Assembly: GCF_014145335.1 (NCBI RefSeq)
Contig: NZ_JACIVI010000001.1
Span: forward strand, 992,001-1,056,000
DNA: 64,000 nucleotides
Reading direction: 5' to 3'
Source of the DNA: Aquariibacter albus
Lineage (GTDB): Bacteria > Pseudomonadota > Gammaproteobacteria > Burkholderiales > Burkholderiaceae_C
The notes beneath the pieces were generated by a model. The model was not told where the DNA came from and ran no database searches. It was given only the letters and a program-made list of their open reading frames with translations. The position numbers were made by a program, and so were the translations under genes. Within the stretch, counting starts at the first letter, position 1; each line of letters starts with the position of its first letter. This document shows positions 1-7,737 of the stretch, piece after piece.

Positions 1-1244
1 CCGAGATCGACGAGCTCTTCGACAGCCAGCTGGTGCGGATCGCCCGCCAGGTGCAGACCCTGCTGCCGGCGGCCTCGTTGGGGGCGCTGGACCTGGCGGC
101 GGGGACGGATCCGGCCCATCCCGCAGGCTCCGCGGCCGGGGCGGCCGAGCTGGAGGACCTGTCGGTCGCCGTCTGGAATGCCGAGGGGCAGATGATGCTG
201 GCCGACCGCGAGGGCGTGGACCTGCCCCACCTGGCCGACGCCGCGGGCTTCCGCGACCTGAAGGTCCATGAGGACCTGTGGCGGGTCTATTACCTGCAGT
301 CCAGCCACGGCAATTGGCTGGTGGCTGTGGGCCAGAGCCTGCACGAACGCGACGAGCTGGTCGCCGGCCTGCTGCTTGCCCAGATCCTGCCCTGGCTGCT
401 GATGCTGCCGCTGCTGCTGCTGGCGATGGGCGCGGCACTGCGCAGCGCGCTCAAGCCGCTCGACAGCCTGAGCCGAGCCCTGGCCCAGCGCGACCCGCAG
501 GGCCTGGACCCGCTGCCGGCCGCCGAGCTGCCGCCCGACCTGCGGCCCCTGGTGGAGGCCATGAACAGCCTGTTCGTGCGCATCGACAGCACCCTGGCCC
601 GCGAACGCCAGTTCACCGCCGACGCGGCCCACGAGCTGCGCACGCCGCTGGCCGGCCTGCGCGCGCAGTGGGATGCGGCCCGGCTGCAGGGCGGCGCCAC
701 CGGTCCCGGCCTGGACAAGATCGGCCTGGGCCTGGACCGCCTGGCCCGGCTGGTGCAGCAGATGCTGGCGCTGGCGCGGGTCGAGCACCTGGACGCTCTG
801 GGCCCGGTGCAGGCGGTGGACTGGTCGGCCGTGGTGGCCACCGTGATCGACGGCCTGTGGCCGCAGGCCGAGGCGGCGGGGGTGGACCTGGAGGTGCTGG
901 ACCTGCGCGCCGACACGCTGCCGCTGCAGGGCGATGCCGCCCTGCTCGGGGTGCTGCTGCGCAATCTGCTGGACAACGCGCTGCGCCACGCCCCGCGCGG
1001 CAGCACCGTCACCCTGCAGGGCGGGCCCGGCCGCCTGAGCGTGCTCGACCGGGGCCCGGGCGTGACGCCCGAGCAGCTGGCGCGCCTGGGCGACCGCTTC
1101 TACCGGCCCGAGGGCCAGACCCGCAGCGGCAGCGGCCTGGGCCTGTCGATCGTGCGGCGCATCGCTGCGCTGCATGGCCTGGCCGTGACCTGGGGCCCGC
1201 GGGACGACGGGCCGGGCTTCGCCGTGCACCTCCGCCGCGCCTGA
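1..1244 (+). CDS. Sensor histidine kinase, 5' end outside the window
   Basis: Membrane-bound sensor kinase of a two-component system; autophosphorylates a His and passes the phosphate to a response regulator. The frame is open from base 3 with a QseC/TctE-like N-terminal stretch (EIDELFDSQL), so the first residues lie before the window. Numbering from the GTG codon at 33: a periplasmic sensing region to about residue 110, a membrane helix rich in Leu at about 112-135, the H-box AHELRTPL with the phospho-acceptor His near 200, the N-box NLLDNALRH near 313, and G-boxes DRGPGV and GSGLGLS near the end. All catalytic boxes are intact. The partner regulator is probably just upstream, outside the window. 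The signal sensed is not visible. Confidence 0.93.
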   Translation, partial: EIDELFDSQLVRIARQVQTLLPAASLGALDLAAGTDPAHPAGSAAGAAELEDLSVAVWNAEGQMMLADREGVDLPHLADAAGFRDLKVHEDLWRVYYLQSSHGNWLVAVGQSLHERDELVAGLLLAQILPWLLMLPLLLLAMGAALRSALKPLDSLSRALAQRDPQGLDPLPAAELPPDLRPLVEAMNSLFVRIDSTLARERQFTADAAHELRTPLAGLRAQWDAARLQGGATGPGLDKIGLGLDRLARLVQQMLALARVEHLDALGPVQAVDWSAVVATVIDGLWPQAEAAGVDLEVLDLRADTLPLQGDAALLGVLLRNLLDNALRHAPRGSTVTLQGGPGRLSVLDRGPGVTPEQLARLGDRFYRPEGQTRSGSGLGLSIVRRIAALHGLAVTWGPRDDGPGFAVHLRRA

Positions 1245-1261
1245 ACGGCGCGGCCGGCGCG

Positions 1262-1912
1262 TCAGCGCGCGGCCTGCAACTTGCCCATCAGGGCCTTGAT
1301 CTCTTCGCGGCGGCCGGTGTCGGCAATCTGCCGCGCGGGCCGCGGCGGGGCCTGCAGGGCCTTCTCCAGATGGCTCAGGGCCTCGGCGTTCTGGCCCTGG
1401 TCGGCCAGCAGCTCGGCGTAGAAGAAGTTGGGGTCGATGCCCTGGGGATTGATCTTCAGCGCCTGCTGCAGCAGTTCCTTCGCGCGGGCCTTGTCGCCGA
1501 AGCCGATCGGCCAGCCGGGCACCTTGGCATAGAGCACGCCCAGGCTGGCCAGGGCCGAGCCGTCGAGCGCGCGGGCGTCGATCGCGATGGCCTGCTCGTA
1601 GAGGCCGCGGGCCTGCTTGACCAGGCCGAGCGCGCCGAGGCCGCCCTTCTCGCCGGCCCAGCTGCTGAGCACGATGCCCTCCCAGATCAGCGGCTCGGGC
1701 CGGCCGGGCTGGGCCTCGCGCAGCTGGTGCGCGCGTTCGGCGAGCTGCTCGAAGGCCTTCTCGCGCTGGCGGGCCGGGGTCTGGTAGCGGATGACCTCCC
1801 AGCTCTGCTGGATATCGGCCAGGGTGTCGGCGGCCCGGGCCAAGCCGGGCACGAGGCTGAGGGCAAACAGGCTGGCGGCCAGGGCGTGGCGCAGGGCGCT
1901 GCGGCGTTGCAT
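1262..1912 (-). CDS. Secreted TPR-like protein
   Basis: 216 aa. An N-terminal signal peptide (hydrophobic ASLFALSLVPGL, cleavage at ARA-A near residue 27) predicts export. The rest is helical with TPR-like units (around 108-140 and 150-190: YEQAIAID..., ELLQQALKINP, AEALSHLEKAL). An AAGGA-type ribosome site sits before the ATG. It follows the SDR gene by 30 nt on the same strand, so it may be the last gene of the 5698-1262 cluster, or an independent gene with its own start. No enzymatic motif is visible. Function unknown; TPR proteins usually act as protein-protein adaptors. Confidence 0.8.
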   Translation of the reverse strand: MQRRSALRHALAASLFALSLVPGLARAADTLADIQQSWEVIRYQTPARQREKAFEQLAERAHQLREAQPGRPEPLIWEGIVLSSWAGEKGGLGALGLVKQARGLYEQAIAIDARALDGSALASLGVLYAKVPGWPIGFGDKARAKELLQQALKINPQGIDPNFFYAELLADQGQNAEALSHLEKALQAPPRPARQIADTGRREEIKALMGKLQAAR

Positions 1913-1942
1913 GGGGGATCCTTCGGAGATGGGGGCAGGGAT

Positions 1943-2761
1943 TCAGGCGGGCAGGCTGCGGGCCTGGCGGCCGAGCGGGCCGTCGAGCAGGGTGGGCAGG
2001 CAGGCGTTGATCGGGCCGGCGAGGCGCTCGGGGAAGCCCAGGTGGCGTTCGGCTTCGCCACGCTCGATCAGCGCGACCAGGGCACGGGCCACCTGCGCGG
2101 GCGGGTCGGCGCGGCTGCCGCTGGCGAGGCGGTGGGCCTCCGCCTCGGGGCTGTTGAAACCGGTGGCCACGGCCCGCGGGCCGAGGTACTGCACGCGCAC
2201 GCGGGTGTCGGCCAGCTCACGGCGCAGGCCTTCGCAGAAGCCGCGCAGGCCGGCCTTGCTCGCGCCATAGGCCACATGGCCGGGCAGGCCGAGCCGGCCC
2301 AGGACCGAGCCGATGGCGACGATGGCGGCCTGCGGCTTGCGGCGCAGGCCGGGCAGCAGGGCCAGGCTGAGCTGCATGGGCGCGATCAGGTTGACGGCCA
2401 TCAGGGCCTGCAGCCGCTCGGCATCGAGCGTCTCGAAACGGCCGAAGGCGGGCAGGCCGGCGTTGTGGATGAGCAGGTCCACGCCGCAGGCCTCGGCGGC
2501 TTCGGCGCAGCGGGCCTGGTCTTCGGGGCAGGTGATGTCGGCCGCCAGCCAGGCGATGTCCATCGGCGCTTCGCCGGCACGCAGCGCGCCGAAGCTCCGG
2601 CTGAACTGCTGGCCCAGCGTGCGGGCCAGGTCTTCGAGCGGCTCGGCGCGACGGCCGACCAGCAGCAGCCCCGCGCCACGGGCTGCCAGGGCCTGGGCCG
2701 CTTCGCGGCCGATGCCGCCGGCAGCGCCGGTGAGCAGCGCGCGGGCACGGTCGAGCTTCAT
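1943..2761 (-). CDS. Short-chain dehydrogenase/reductase (SDR)
   Basis: 272 aa NAD(P)-dependent oxidoreductase of the classical SDR fold. The dinucleotide motif TGAAGGIG is at residues 11-18, NAG at 100-102, the catalytic Ser near 152 and YGASK (Tyr165, Lys169) follows, so the active site looks complete. The start ATG overlaps the stop of the preceding diiron-oxidase-like gene in a 4-nt ATGA at 2758-2761, indicating translational coupling and a shared pathway. The natural substrate cannot be read from sequence; with an acyl-ligase and an oxidase in the same operon, a fatty-acyl-derived ketone or alcohol is a reasonable inference. Confidence 0.92.
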   Translation of the reverse strand: MKLDRARALLTGAAGGIGREAAQALAARGAGLLLVGRRAEPLEDLARTLGQQFSRSFGALRAGEAPMDIAWLAADITCPEDQARCAEAAEACGVDLLIHNAGLPAFGRFETLDAERLQALMAVNLIAPMQLSLALLPGLRRKPQAAIVAIGSVLGRLGLPGHVAYGASKAGLRGFCEGLRRELADTRVRVQYLGPRAVATGFNSPEAEAHRLASGSRADPPAQVARALVALIERGEAERHLGFPERLAGPINACLPTLLDGPLGRQARSLPA

Positions 2762-3447
2762 GCGGCCTCCAGCGCTTCGGCGGTGGCGGCGATCTCGGCG
2801 AACACCTCGCCGTAGAGGCGGTAGAAGCGCCGCGCGGCATGGACGATGGCGGCCTGGTCGGCCGGGTCGTGGATGTCGTCCATCAGCAGCTGGAAGTGCG
2901 CGGTGTGCTCCTGGTCCAGGGTGCCGTGCGAGCGCAGGTAGCTGAAGGCGGCGTCCGGCAGGTCGAGCGCCTGCTGGATGCGGTCGGCCGCGTTCAAGGC
3001 CAGCGCGACGCTGCTGCCTTCGAGCACCAGCACCATGCCGAAGAAGCCCAGCGGATTGCCGCGGGCGATCTGGTCGTAGGCGTAGGCCACCATCACCTCG
3101 GCCGCATGGCCGGGCGTGCTGGCCTCGGCCAGCGCGCGGTCGCCCCCCGCGGCGGCGATGTCGTCGAGGATCCATTGCTCGTGGCCGGACTCTTCCTCGA
3201 TGTACTCGTCCAGGGCGGGCAGCAGCCAGGCCAGGCGATCGTCGTCGCGGGCGGCGATGCGGGCGCGGCAGGCCTCCAGCAGCGGCACGGTGTGCCGCAC
3301 GTGGTGGTAGGCCTGCTGCAGGAATTCGCGGTAGGCCGGCCGGCTGACCTCCCCGCGCAGCGCACGCAGGATGAGGGGCTGGCTGAACAGGGCCTGGCGC
3401 TCGGCAGCGGTGGCCGCGAGCAGGATGTCGTGGAAGCGGTAGGACAT
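2758..3447 (-). CDS. TenA/haem-oxygenase-like diiron oxidase
   Basis: 229 aa, all helical, of the TenA-like / iron-containing redox family that includes the UndA and SznF-type oxidases. Candidate metal ligands by eye: Glu58, Glu86, His89 (EESGHE), Glu143 (LEGSS), His174, Asp178 and His181 (HGTLDQEH). The H-x3-D-x2-H spacing matches that of haem-oxygenase-like diiron oxidases, and TenA thiaminases lack this set, so an O2-using iron enzyme is favoured over a thiaminase. Followed by the SDR through a 4-nt overlap; 44 nt downstream of the AMP-ligase gene. The ribosome site before the ATG is poor. Substrate unknown. Confidence 0.82.
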   Translation of the reverse strand: MSYRFHDILLAATAAERQALFSQPLILRALRGEVSRPAYREFLQQAYHHVRHTVPLLEACRARIAARDDDRLAWLLPALDEYIEEESGHEQWILDDIAAAGGDRALAEASTPGHAAEVMVAYAYDQIARGNPLGFFGMVLVLEGSSVALALNAADRIQQALDLPDAAFSYLRSHGTLDQEHTAHFQLLMDDIHDPADQAAIVHAARRFYRLYGEVFAEIAATAEALEAA

Positions 3448-3491
3448 GACAGGGAGGGCCGGAGGGGCGCGAGAGGGGATGGGCCGGCGGC

Positions 3492-5057
3492 TCAGGCCGC
3501 GGTGCCGATGGAGGCGGCCGTCTCGGCCGCGGGGCGCGGCAGGGCCGGCTCCGGGGCGTCGAGCCCCAGGGCCGTGCCGTGGCGCGCGGCGATGGCGGCG
3601 CGGCGCGGACGACCGTTGTCGGTCGCCATGCCGCTGGCCGCGTCAAAGGATTCGCGGGCCCGCACCCAGCGGGCGATGCGGGCGTAGTCGGGCAGGCCGG
3701 CGTTGGCCTGGGCCACGGCGGCGGCGAGTTCGCGGTCCAGCGCGGCCTCGTCCTCGGCGGCCCCGGGCATCGGCCACAGCACGGCCGAGAGCGCCGGCTG
3801 GCCGTCGCCCAGGACCACAGCCTGGGCGATGACGGGGCGGCCACCGGGCGCGGCCTCCTGCAGCGCGCACTCGACCCACTCGGGCGAGACATTGCGGCCG
3901 TAGGCGGTGATGAGGAGCTGCTTCTTGCGGCCGGCGATCCACAGATGGCCGGCGGCATCGAGGCGGCCGAGGTCGCCAGTCGGCCACCAGGCATCGGCTG
4001 GACGGGCCTCGGCTTCGCCCAGGTAGCCGAGCAGGCCGGTGCCCGCCACCTCGACTTCGCCATCCGCCGCCAGGCGCAGGCGGGTGTGCGGCAGCGGACG
4101 GCCGGCGCTGCCGGGCGCATCGGCACCGGGCAGGTTCAGGGTCTGGACCGAGCCGCCCTCCGACAGGCCGTAGCCCTCGAAGACCGGCAGGCCGACGGCG
4201 CGGGCCGCCGCCAGCGTGGCCGCACCCACGGCCGCGCCGCCGACGGCGACGAAGCGCAGGCTGTCGGGCGCCCGGCGGCCGGCTGCGGCCAGCCAGGCCG
4301 TCCAGGCGCGCAGCATCTGCGGCAGCAGGATCAGGCTGTGGGCCTGGTGGCGCTGAACGACTGCCTGGAGGCGGGCGGGGTCGAAGCGCGAGGAGCCGCT
4401 CCAGCCCAGCTCGGCCAGGGGCAGCAGCAGCAGCTCGGCACCGCGGGCGGCCGGGGCCAGGGTGCCCGCCACCTGCTCCAGCAGCACCGCCAGCGGCAGC
4501 ACGGCGAGATGGCGCTGCAGCGGCAGGGCGGCGGTGGCCTGGGCGAGGCCGGCCGCCACGGCGGCCAGGCGGTCGCGGGCCAGGCAGACGCCCTTGGGCT
4601 GGCCGGTGGTGCCCGAGGTGAAGGTGACGAGGCCGGTGCCGGGCGGCATCACCGCGGCTGCGCTGCGGCCTGCCGCCAGGCCCAGCAGCCAGCGGCCTTC
4701 GACGGCCTCGGGCGCGCCGGGGCCGGCGGGCAGATGCAGATCGAAGCAGGGCAGGCCGGGCGGCGTGGGCGCGCCGGCGGGCAGCCAGAGTGTGTCGACG
4801 CCCGCGGCGTGCAAGGCATGGCTGCGCTGGGCCGCGCTGAAGAAGGCCGGCAGCGGCACGTGGACGATGCCCGCGTGGGCGGCCGCCGTTTCCGCCAGCA
4901 GCCAGGCGGCGCCGTTGTCGAGCTGGGTGGCGAGCACGCGCACGCCCTGCTCGCGCAGGCGCCGGGCAATCTGCACGGCCGCTTCGGCCAGGGCGGCCGC
5001 GGTCCAGCAGCCGGCCGGGGTGTGCAGGGCCGCGGGCAGCAGGGGATGGGCGCTCAT
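3492..5057 (-). CDS. AMP-forming acyl-CoA synthetase / ligase
   Basis: 521 aa adenylate-forming enzyme (ANL superfamily), expected to activate a carboxylic acid as acyl-AMP and transfer it to CoA or another acceptor. The phosphate-binding loop TFTSGTTGQPKG is near residues 143-156, the YGLSEGG motif lies mid-protein, TGDLGRLD follows, and the C-terminal lid region GRKKQLLITAYGRNVSPEW lies near 375-390. The start ATG overlaps the stop of the thermostable-hemolysin-like gene (ATGA at 5054-5057). No acyl-carrier protein is encoded nearby. Probably medium- or long-chain acyl specificity, but this is inferred from family only. Confidence 0.9.
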   Translation of the reverse strand: MSAHPLLPAALHTPAGCWTAAALAEAAVQIARRLREQGVRVLATQLDNGAAWLLAETAAAHAGIVHVPLPAFFSAAQRSHALHAAGVDTLWLPAGAPTPPGLPCFDLHLPAGPGAPEAVEGRWLLGLAAGRSAAAVMPPGTGLVTFTSGTTGQPKGVCLARDRLAAVAAGLAQATAALPLQRHLAVLPLAVLLEQVAGTLAPAARGAELLLLPLAELGWSGSSRFDPARLQAVVQRHQAHSLILLPQMLRAWTAWLAAAGRRAPDSLRFVAVGGAAVGAATLAAARAVGLPVFEGYGLSEGGSVQTLNLPGADAPGSAGRPLPHTRLRLAADGEVEVAGTGLLGYLGEAEARPADAWWPTGDLGRLDAAGHLWIAGRKKQLLITAYGRNVSPEWVECALQEAAPGGRPVIAQAVVLGDGQPALSAVLWPMPGAAEDEAALDRELAAAVAQANAGLPDYARIARWVRARESFDAASGMATDNGRPRRAAIAARHGTALGLDAPEPALPRPAAETAASIGTAA

Positions 5058-5698
5058 GCCGGACGCCCCGAGCGGGCCGCGGCCGCGGCCTGCAGGCGCT
5101 CGACCGCCGGTTGCAGGCGGCCGGCGATGACCACCGGATGATGGCTGTAGTAGTCGCCCCAGGCCGCGCGCTCCTCGGGCAGCAGCCGGGCCGGATCGGC
5201 CGGGCCCAGCGCCACCGGCGCCAGACCCAGGCGCAGGAAGAGCCGGCGCAACTCCTCGGTCAAGGTGCAGGCGGCCCAGCGCACGCCGACGGCATGCAGG
5301 TGGGCGGCCACGGCGGGGATCAGCAGCAGGCCGTCGCCCGGCCGGGCCGCGCAGAGATGACCGATCTCGGCGATCTCGGCGCGCGGGGGCCGCAGCGGCC
5401 CGTGCTCGCCGAGCAGCTGGTCGACCGGCGCGTCGAGGTAGCGCTCCAGGTAGAGCGGCTGGTCGGCCAAGCGATAGCCGGCTGCGCCGAGCAGGCGGCC
5501 GTCGACCGTCGAGCGCAGCCCCAGCAGGCGCGGCGCGAAGCGCTCGACCCGGGCGCCAAAGCGCTGGGCGTAGACGCGGCGGATGTAGGCCTCGACCTCG
5601 GCGCGGCGGGGATCGTCCGGGCCGTGCTCGCACAGTTCGGCGCGGGCCGGGGTGTCCAGGGGGACGCAGGGTCGGGTGGCGGCTTGCATGGATCGCAT
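5054..5698 (-). CDS. Thermostable hemolysin family protein (GNAT-like)
   Basis: 214 aa member of the thermostable-hemolysin family (T_hemolysin), which shares the fold of acyl-CoA N-acyltransferases and autoinducer synthases. Family hallmarks are visible: GAAGYRLADQPLYLERYLD, an EIGHL segment, a C-terminal LFLRLGLAPVAL and WGDYYSHHPVV. No signal peptide or membrane segment, so cytoplasmic; the hemolysin name is historical and should not be taken as a function. It is the first gene of the cluster. The start at 5698 has AGGGG eight bases upstream; a second in-frame ATG lies at 5689. Coupled to the AMP-ligase by a 4-nt overlap. Confidence 0.85.
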   Translation of the reverse strand: MRSMQAATRPCVPLDTPARAELCEHGPDDPRRAEVEAYIRRVYAQRFGARVERFAPRLLGLRSTVDGRLLGAAGYRLADQPLYLERYLDAPVDQLLGEHGPLRPPRAEIAEIGHLCAARPGDGLLLIPAVAAHLHAVGVRWAACTLTEELRRLFLRLGLAPVALGPADPARLLPEERAAWGDYYSHHPVVIAGRLQPAVERLQAAAAARSGRPA

Positions 5699-5824
5699 CG
5701 TCTGCCCCTGGCATTAGCGCCGCCTTAAGGGGGAGGCCGCGGAAAACGCCGCAATGTGCGGCCGACGCCCCCTTGTTCCGGTCCGCAGCCCCACGGGTCT
5801 TGCGCAGGGTCAGGGGGCATCCCG

Positions 5825-5830
5825 GACAAT
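5825..5830 (+). promoter_or_regulatory. Candidate -10 (GACAAT) abutting the PHP gene start
   Basis: The hexamer lies five bases upstream of the ATG at 5836. If used, transcription would begin at or beside the start codon. The -35 is unclear (TTGCGC lies 19 nt upstream). Confidence 0.4.
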
Positions 5831-5835
5831 GCGCC

Positions 5836-6705
5836 ATGCCTGCCGAAGAAGCCCTGCTCAATGCCGATCTGCACTGCCACTCGCATGTGTCGGACGGCCA
5901 GCTGAGTCCGGCCGCCCTGGCCGAACGTGCGGCGAAGGCCGGCGTCGGCCTCTGGGCCCTGACCGATCACGACGAGCTGGGCGGCCAGGCCGAGGCCCGC
6001 GAGGCCGCGCTCGACCTGGGTCTGGCCTGGCTGGCCGGGGTGGAGGTCTCGGTCAGCTTCGCCGGCGAGACCGTGCACATCGTCGGGCTGGGCGTCGACC
6101 CGGACGAGGCCGGCCTGCAGGCCGGCCTGGCCAGCGTGCGCTCGGGCCGCAGCGAGCGGGCCCGCGCGATGGGCGAGGACCTGGCCCGTATCGGGCTGCC
6201 CGGCGCCTACGAAGGTGCGCTGCGCTACGTCCACAACCCCAATCTGGTGTCACGCACCCATTTCGCGCGCTGGCTGGTCGAGACCGGCGTCTGCGAGGCC
6301 ACCCACGAGGTCTTCCGCCGCTACCTCACCGAGGGCAAGCCCGGCTATGTGCCGCATCGCTGGGCCGGCCTCGGCGACACCGTGCGCTGGATCACCGGAG
6401 CGGGCGGCATCGCGGTGATCGCCCATCCCGGGCGCTATCGCTTCTCGCCCACGGCCGAGTACGCGCTGATCACCGAGTTCATGGCCCACGGTGGCCGCGG
6501 CATCGAGGTGGTGACCGGCAGCCACAGTGCGGCCGAAGCCCTGAAGTACGCCGACACGGCGCGGGAGTTCGGTCTGCTGGCCTCGCGCGGTTCCGACTTC
6601 CACGCACCCGGCGAGAGCCGGACCGAACTCGGCGCCCTGCCCTGGCTGCCCGGCGACCTCGACGCCGTCTGGGACGCCCTCGGTTCCCGCATCGCGCGAC
6701 GCTGA
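5836..6705 (+). CDS. PHP-domain phosphoesterase (3',5'-nucleoside bisphosphate phosphatase / RNase AM type)
   Basis: 289 aa PHP-fold metal-dependent phosphoesterase of the YciV/RNase AM group, which hydrolyses 3',5'-nucleoside bisphosphates and trims RNA 5' ends. Metal motifs are present: DLHCHSHVSDG at the N-terminus, TDHDE near residue 45, AHPGRY mid-protein and GSDFHAPGE near the C-terminus. The ATG at 5836 gives MPAEEALLNADLHCH, placing the PHP motif where the family expects it; an in-frame ATG at 5773 would add 21 unconserved residues. A GACAAT hexamer ends five bases before the chosen start and no Shine-Dalgarno is seen, hinting at leaderless initiation. Divergent from the 5698 cluster. 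Confidence 0.88.
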   Translation: MPAEEALLNADLHCHSHVSDGQLSPAALAERAAKAGVGLWALTDHDELGGQAEAREAALDLGLAWLAGVEVSVSFAGETVHIVGLGVDPDEAGLQAGLASVRSGRSERARAMGEDLARIGLPGAYEGALRYVHNPNLVSRTHFARWLVETGVCEATHEVFRRYLTEGKPGYVPHRWAGLGDTVRWITGAGGIAVIAHPGRYRFSPTAEYALITEFMAHGGRGIEVVTGSHSAAEALKYADTAREFGLLASRGSDFHAPGESRTELGALPWLPGDLDAVWDALGSRIARR

Positions 6706-6743
6706 TCCGCCTTCGCGGCCCCCGTCCCGGCCCGCGGACGGCC

Positions 6744-7553
6744 TCAGGGCTGCGGCCCGACGCCAACGACCGCAGCGGTCGTCGGGCTGCTCAGGGCGGG
6801 GGAGGCCATCAGCGCATGCAGGTGCGCGACCCGCTTGCGCGTGCCCGGATGGGTGGCGGTGTCGGGCAGGGCCCCGAAGCATCGGAAAGCGGCGAGGGCA
6901 TCGCCGACCTCGTGACCCATGCCGAGGATCAGCCGCAGGCCGAAGGCATCCGCTGCGAGTTCCTGCTCATGGGCCAGGGCCGAGGCCTCCCGGCCCAGCA
7001 CATGGGCCACGGCCTGCGTGTGCTCGGGGTCCACGGCACCGGGCACATGCTTGCGGTACAGCAGGCCCATGCGCGTCCAATGGCCCTCGATCACATGGCC
7101 CAGCTCATGGGCCAGCACGAAGCGACGCTGGGCCTCCGGCAGGCCAGCCAGGGCCTCGCTCGCGACGATCACCCGACCGAGCAGGCTCTCGGCGATCACC
7201 GGGGCCCGCGTCACCAGCAGGGTCACCTGCGGCGCCCGGGGCCAGGCCGCCATCACGGCGTTGAAGCTGGCACGGATCACCTCGACGGCTTCGGGCGAGG
7301 CCTCGGCCTCGCGCAGCGCAGCCAGGCGCATCCGCTGGGAACGATCCAGCACCTCGGCGATGCCGCCCGGGGTCCCCGGCGCCTCCGCATGGAAAGTCCC
7401 GCGCGGCGCGCCGGCATCAACCTCATGTGCGTGGAGGGGCTGGATCGCTTGGACGATCCAGATCAGCCACAGCCCCAGGACAAGCCGAAGCCCAGGCCAG
7501 CCGGACGCCCCCTTCTCACGGCCGCCGCCGCACCCTGCATGCCATGTCGCCAT
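6744..7553 (-). CDS. M48-family zinc metalloprotease
   Basis: 269 aa peptidase with the gluzincin motif in LAHELGHVIEGH (HELGH) and a downstream Glu-rich EQELAADAFG segment that should supply the third zinc ligand, both as in M48 peptidases. An N-terminal hydrophobic stretch (LRLVLGLWLIWIVQAI, about residues 20-35) followed by a His-Ala rich segment suggests a signal peptide or anchor, with the catalytic domain in the periplasm. The start at 7553 is preceded by GGAGG with six-base spacing; a longer frame reaching 7778 lacks a ribosome site and overlaps the neighbouring gene. Substrate unknown; periplasmic quality control is typical of the family. Confidence 0.88.
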   Translation of the reverse strand: MATWHAGCGGGREKGASGWPGLRLVLGLWLIWIVQAIQPLHAHEVDAGAPRGTFHAEAPGTPGGIAEVLDRSQRMRLAALREAEASPEAVEVIRASFNAVMAAWPRAPQVTLLVTRAPVIAESLLGRVIVASEALAGLPEAQRRFVLAHELGHVIEGHWTRMGLLYRKHVPGAVDPEHTQAVAHVLGREASALAHEQELAADAFGLRLILGMGHEVGDALAAFRCFGALPDTATHPGTRKRVAHLHALMASPALSSPTTAAVVGVGPQP

Positions 7554-7687
7554 CTCGCACCTCCGGCGAAGCGTCCGCCGCCGGGAGGGCCGCGATCCGC
7601 ACAGGCTGAACAGTGCAAGCTTGATGCCAAGGGTAAACCCTGATTTGAGGGAGAAAGGCCATGCGTCTCCGCCGGCCCCATGAAACG

Positions 7688-7717
7688 ACGCCCGGCAGGA
7701 CTGCGCCTGCCGAGCGT
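7688..7717 (-). terminator. Hairpin after the PEP-CTERM gene
   Basis: CGGCAGG (7693-7699) pairs with CCTGCCG (7706-7712); the stem extends by ACGC/GCGT after one mismatch. It lies 21 nt past the stop of the minus-strand gene. There is no strong T-run, so efficiency is uncertain. Confidence 0.5.
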
Positions 7718-7737
7718 CTGGGGGCTTCAACCTGCGT

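Noticed and set aside
278..2815. Very long alternative-frame open frames overlapping the kinase and the 1262-5698 cluster
   Set aside because: Gly/Ala/Arg/Pro-rich, without motifs, and a by-product of very high GC; the real genes in other frames have full family motifs.
2758..3447. TenA thiaminase or haem oxygenase function for the helical protein
   Set aside because: The His/Asp/Glu set fits a diiron oxidase better, and there are no thiamine genes nearby.
5054..5698. True hemolysin or toxin
   Set aside because: The family name is historical; no signal peptide or pore motif, and the fold is that of acyl transferases.
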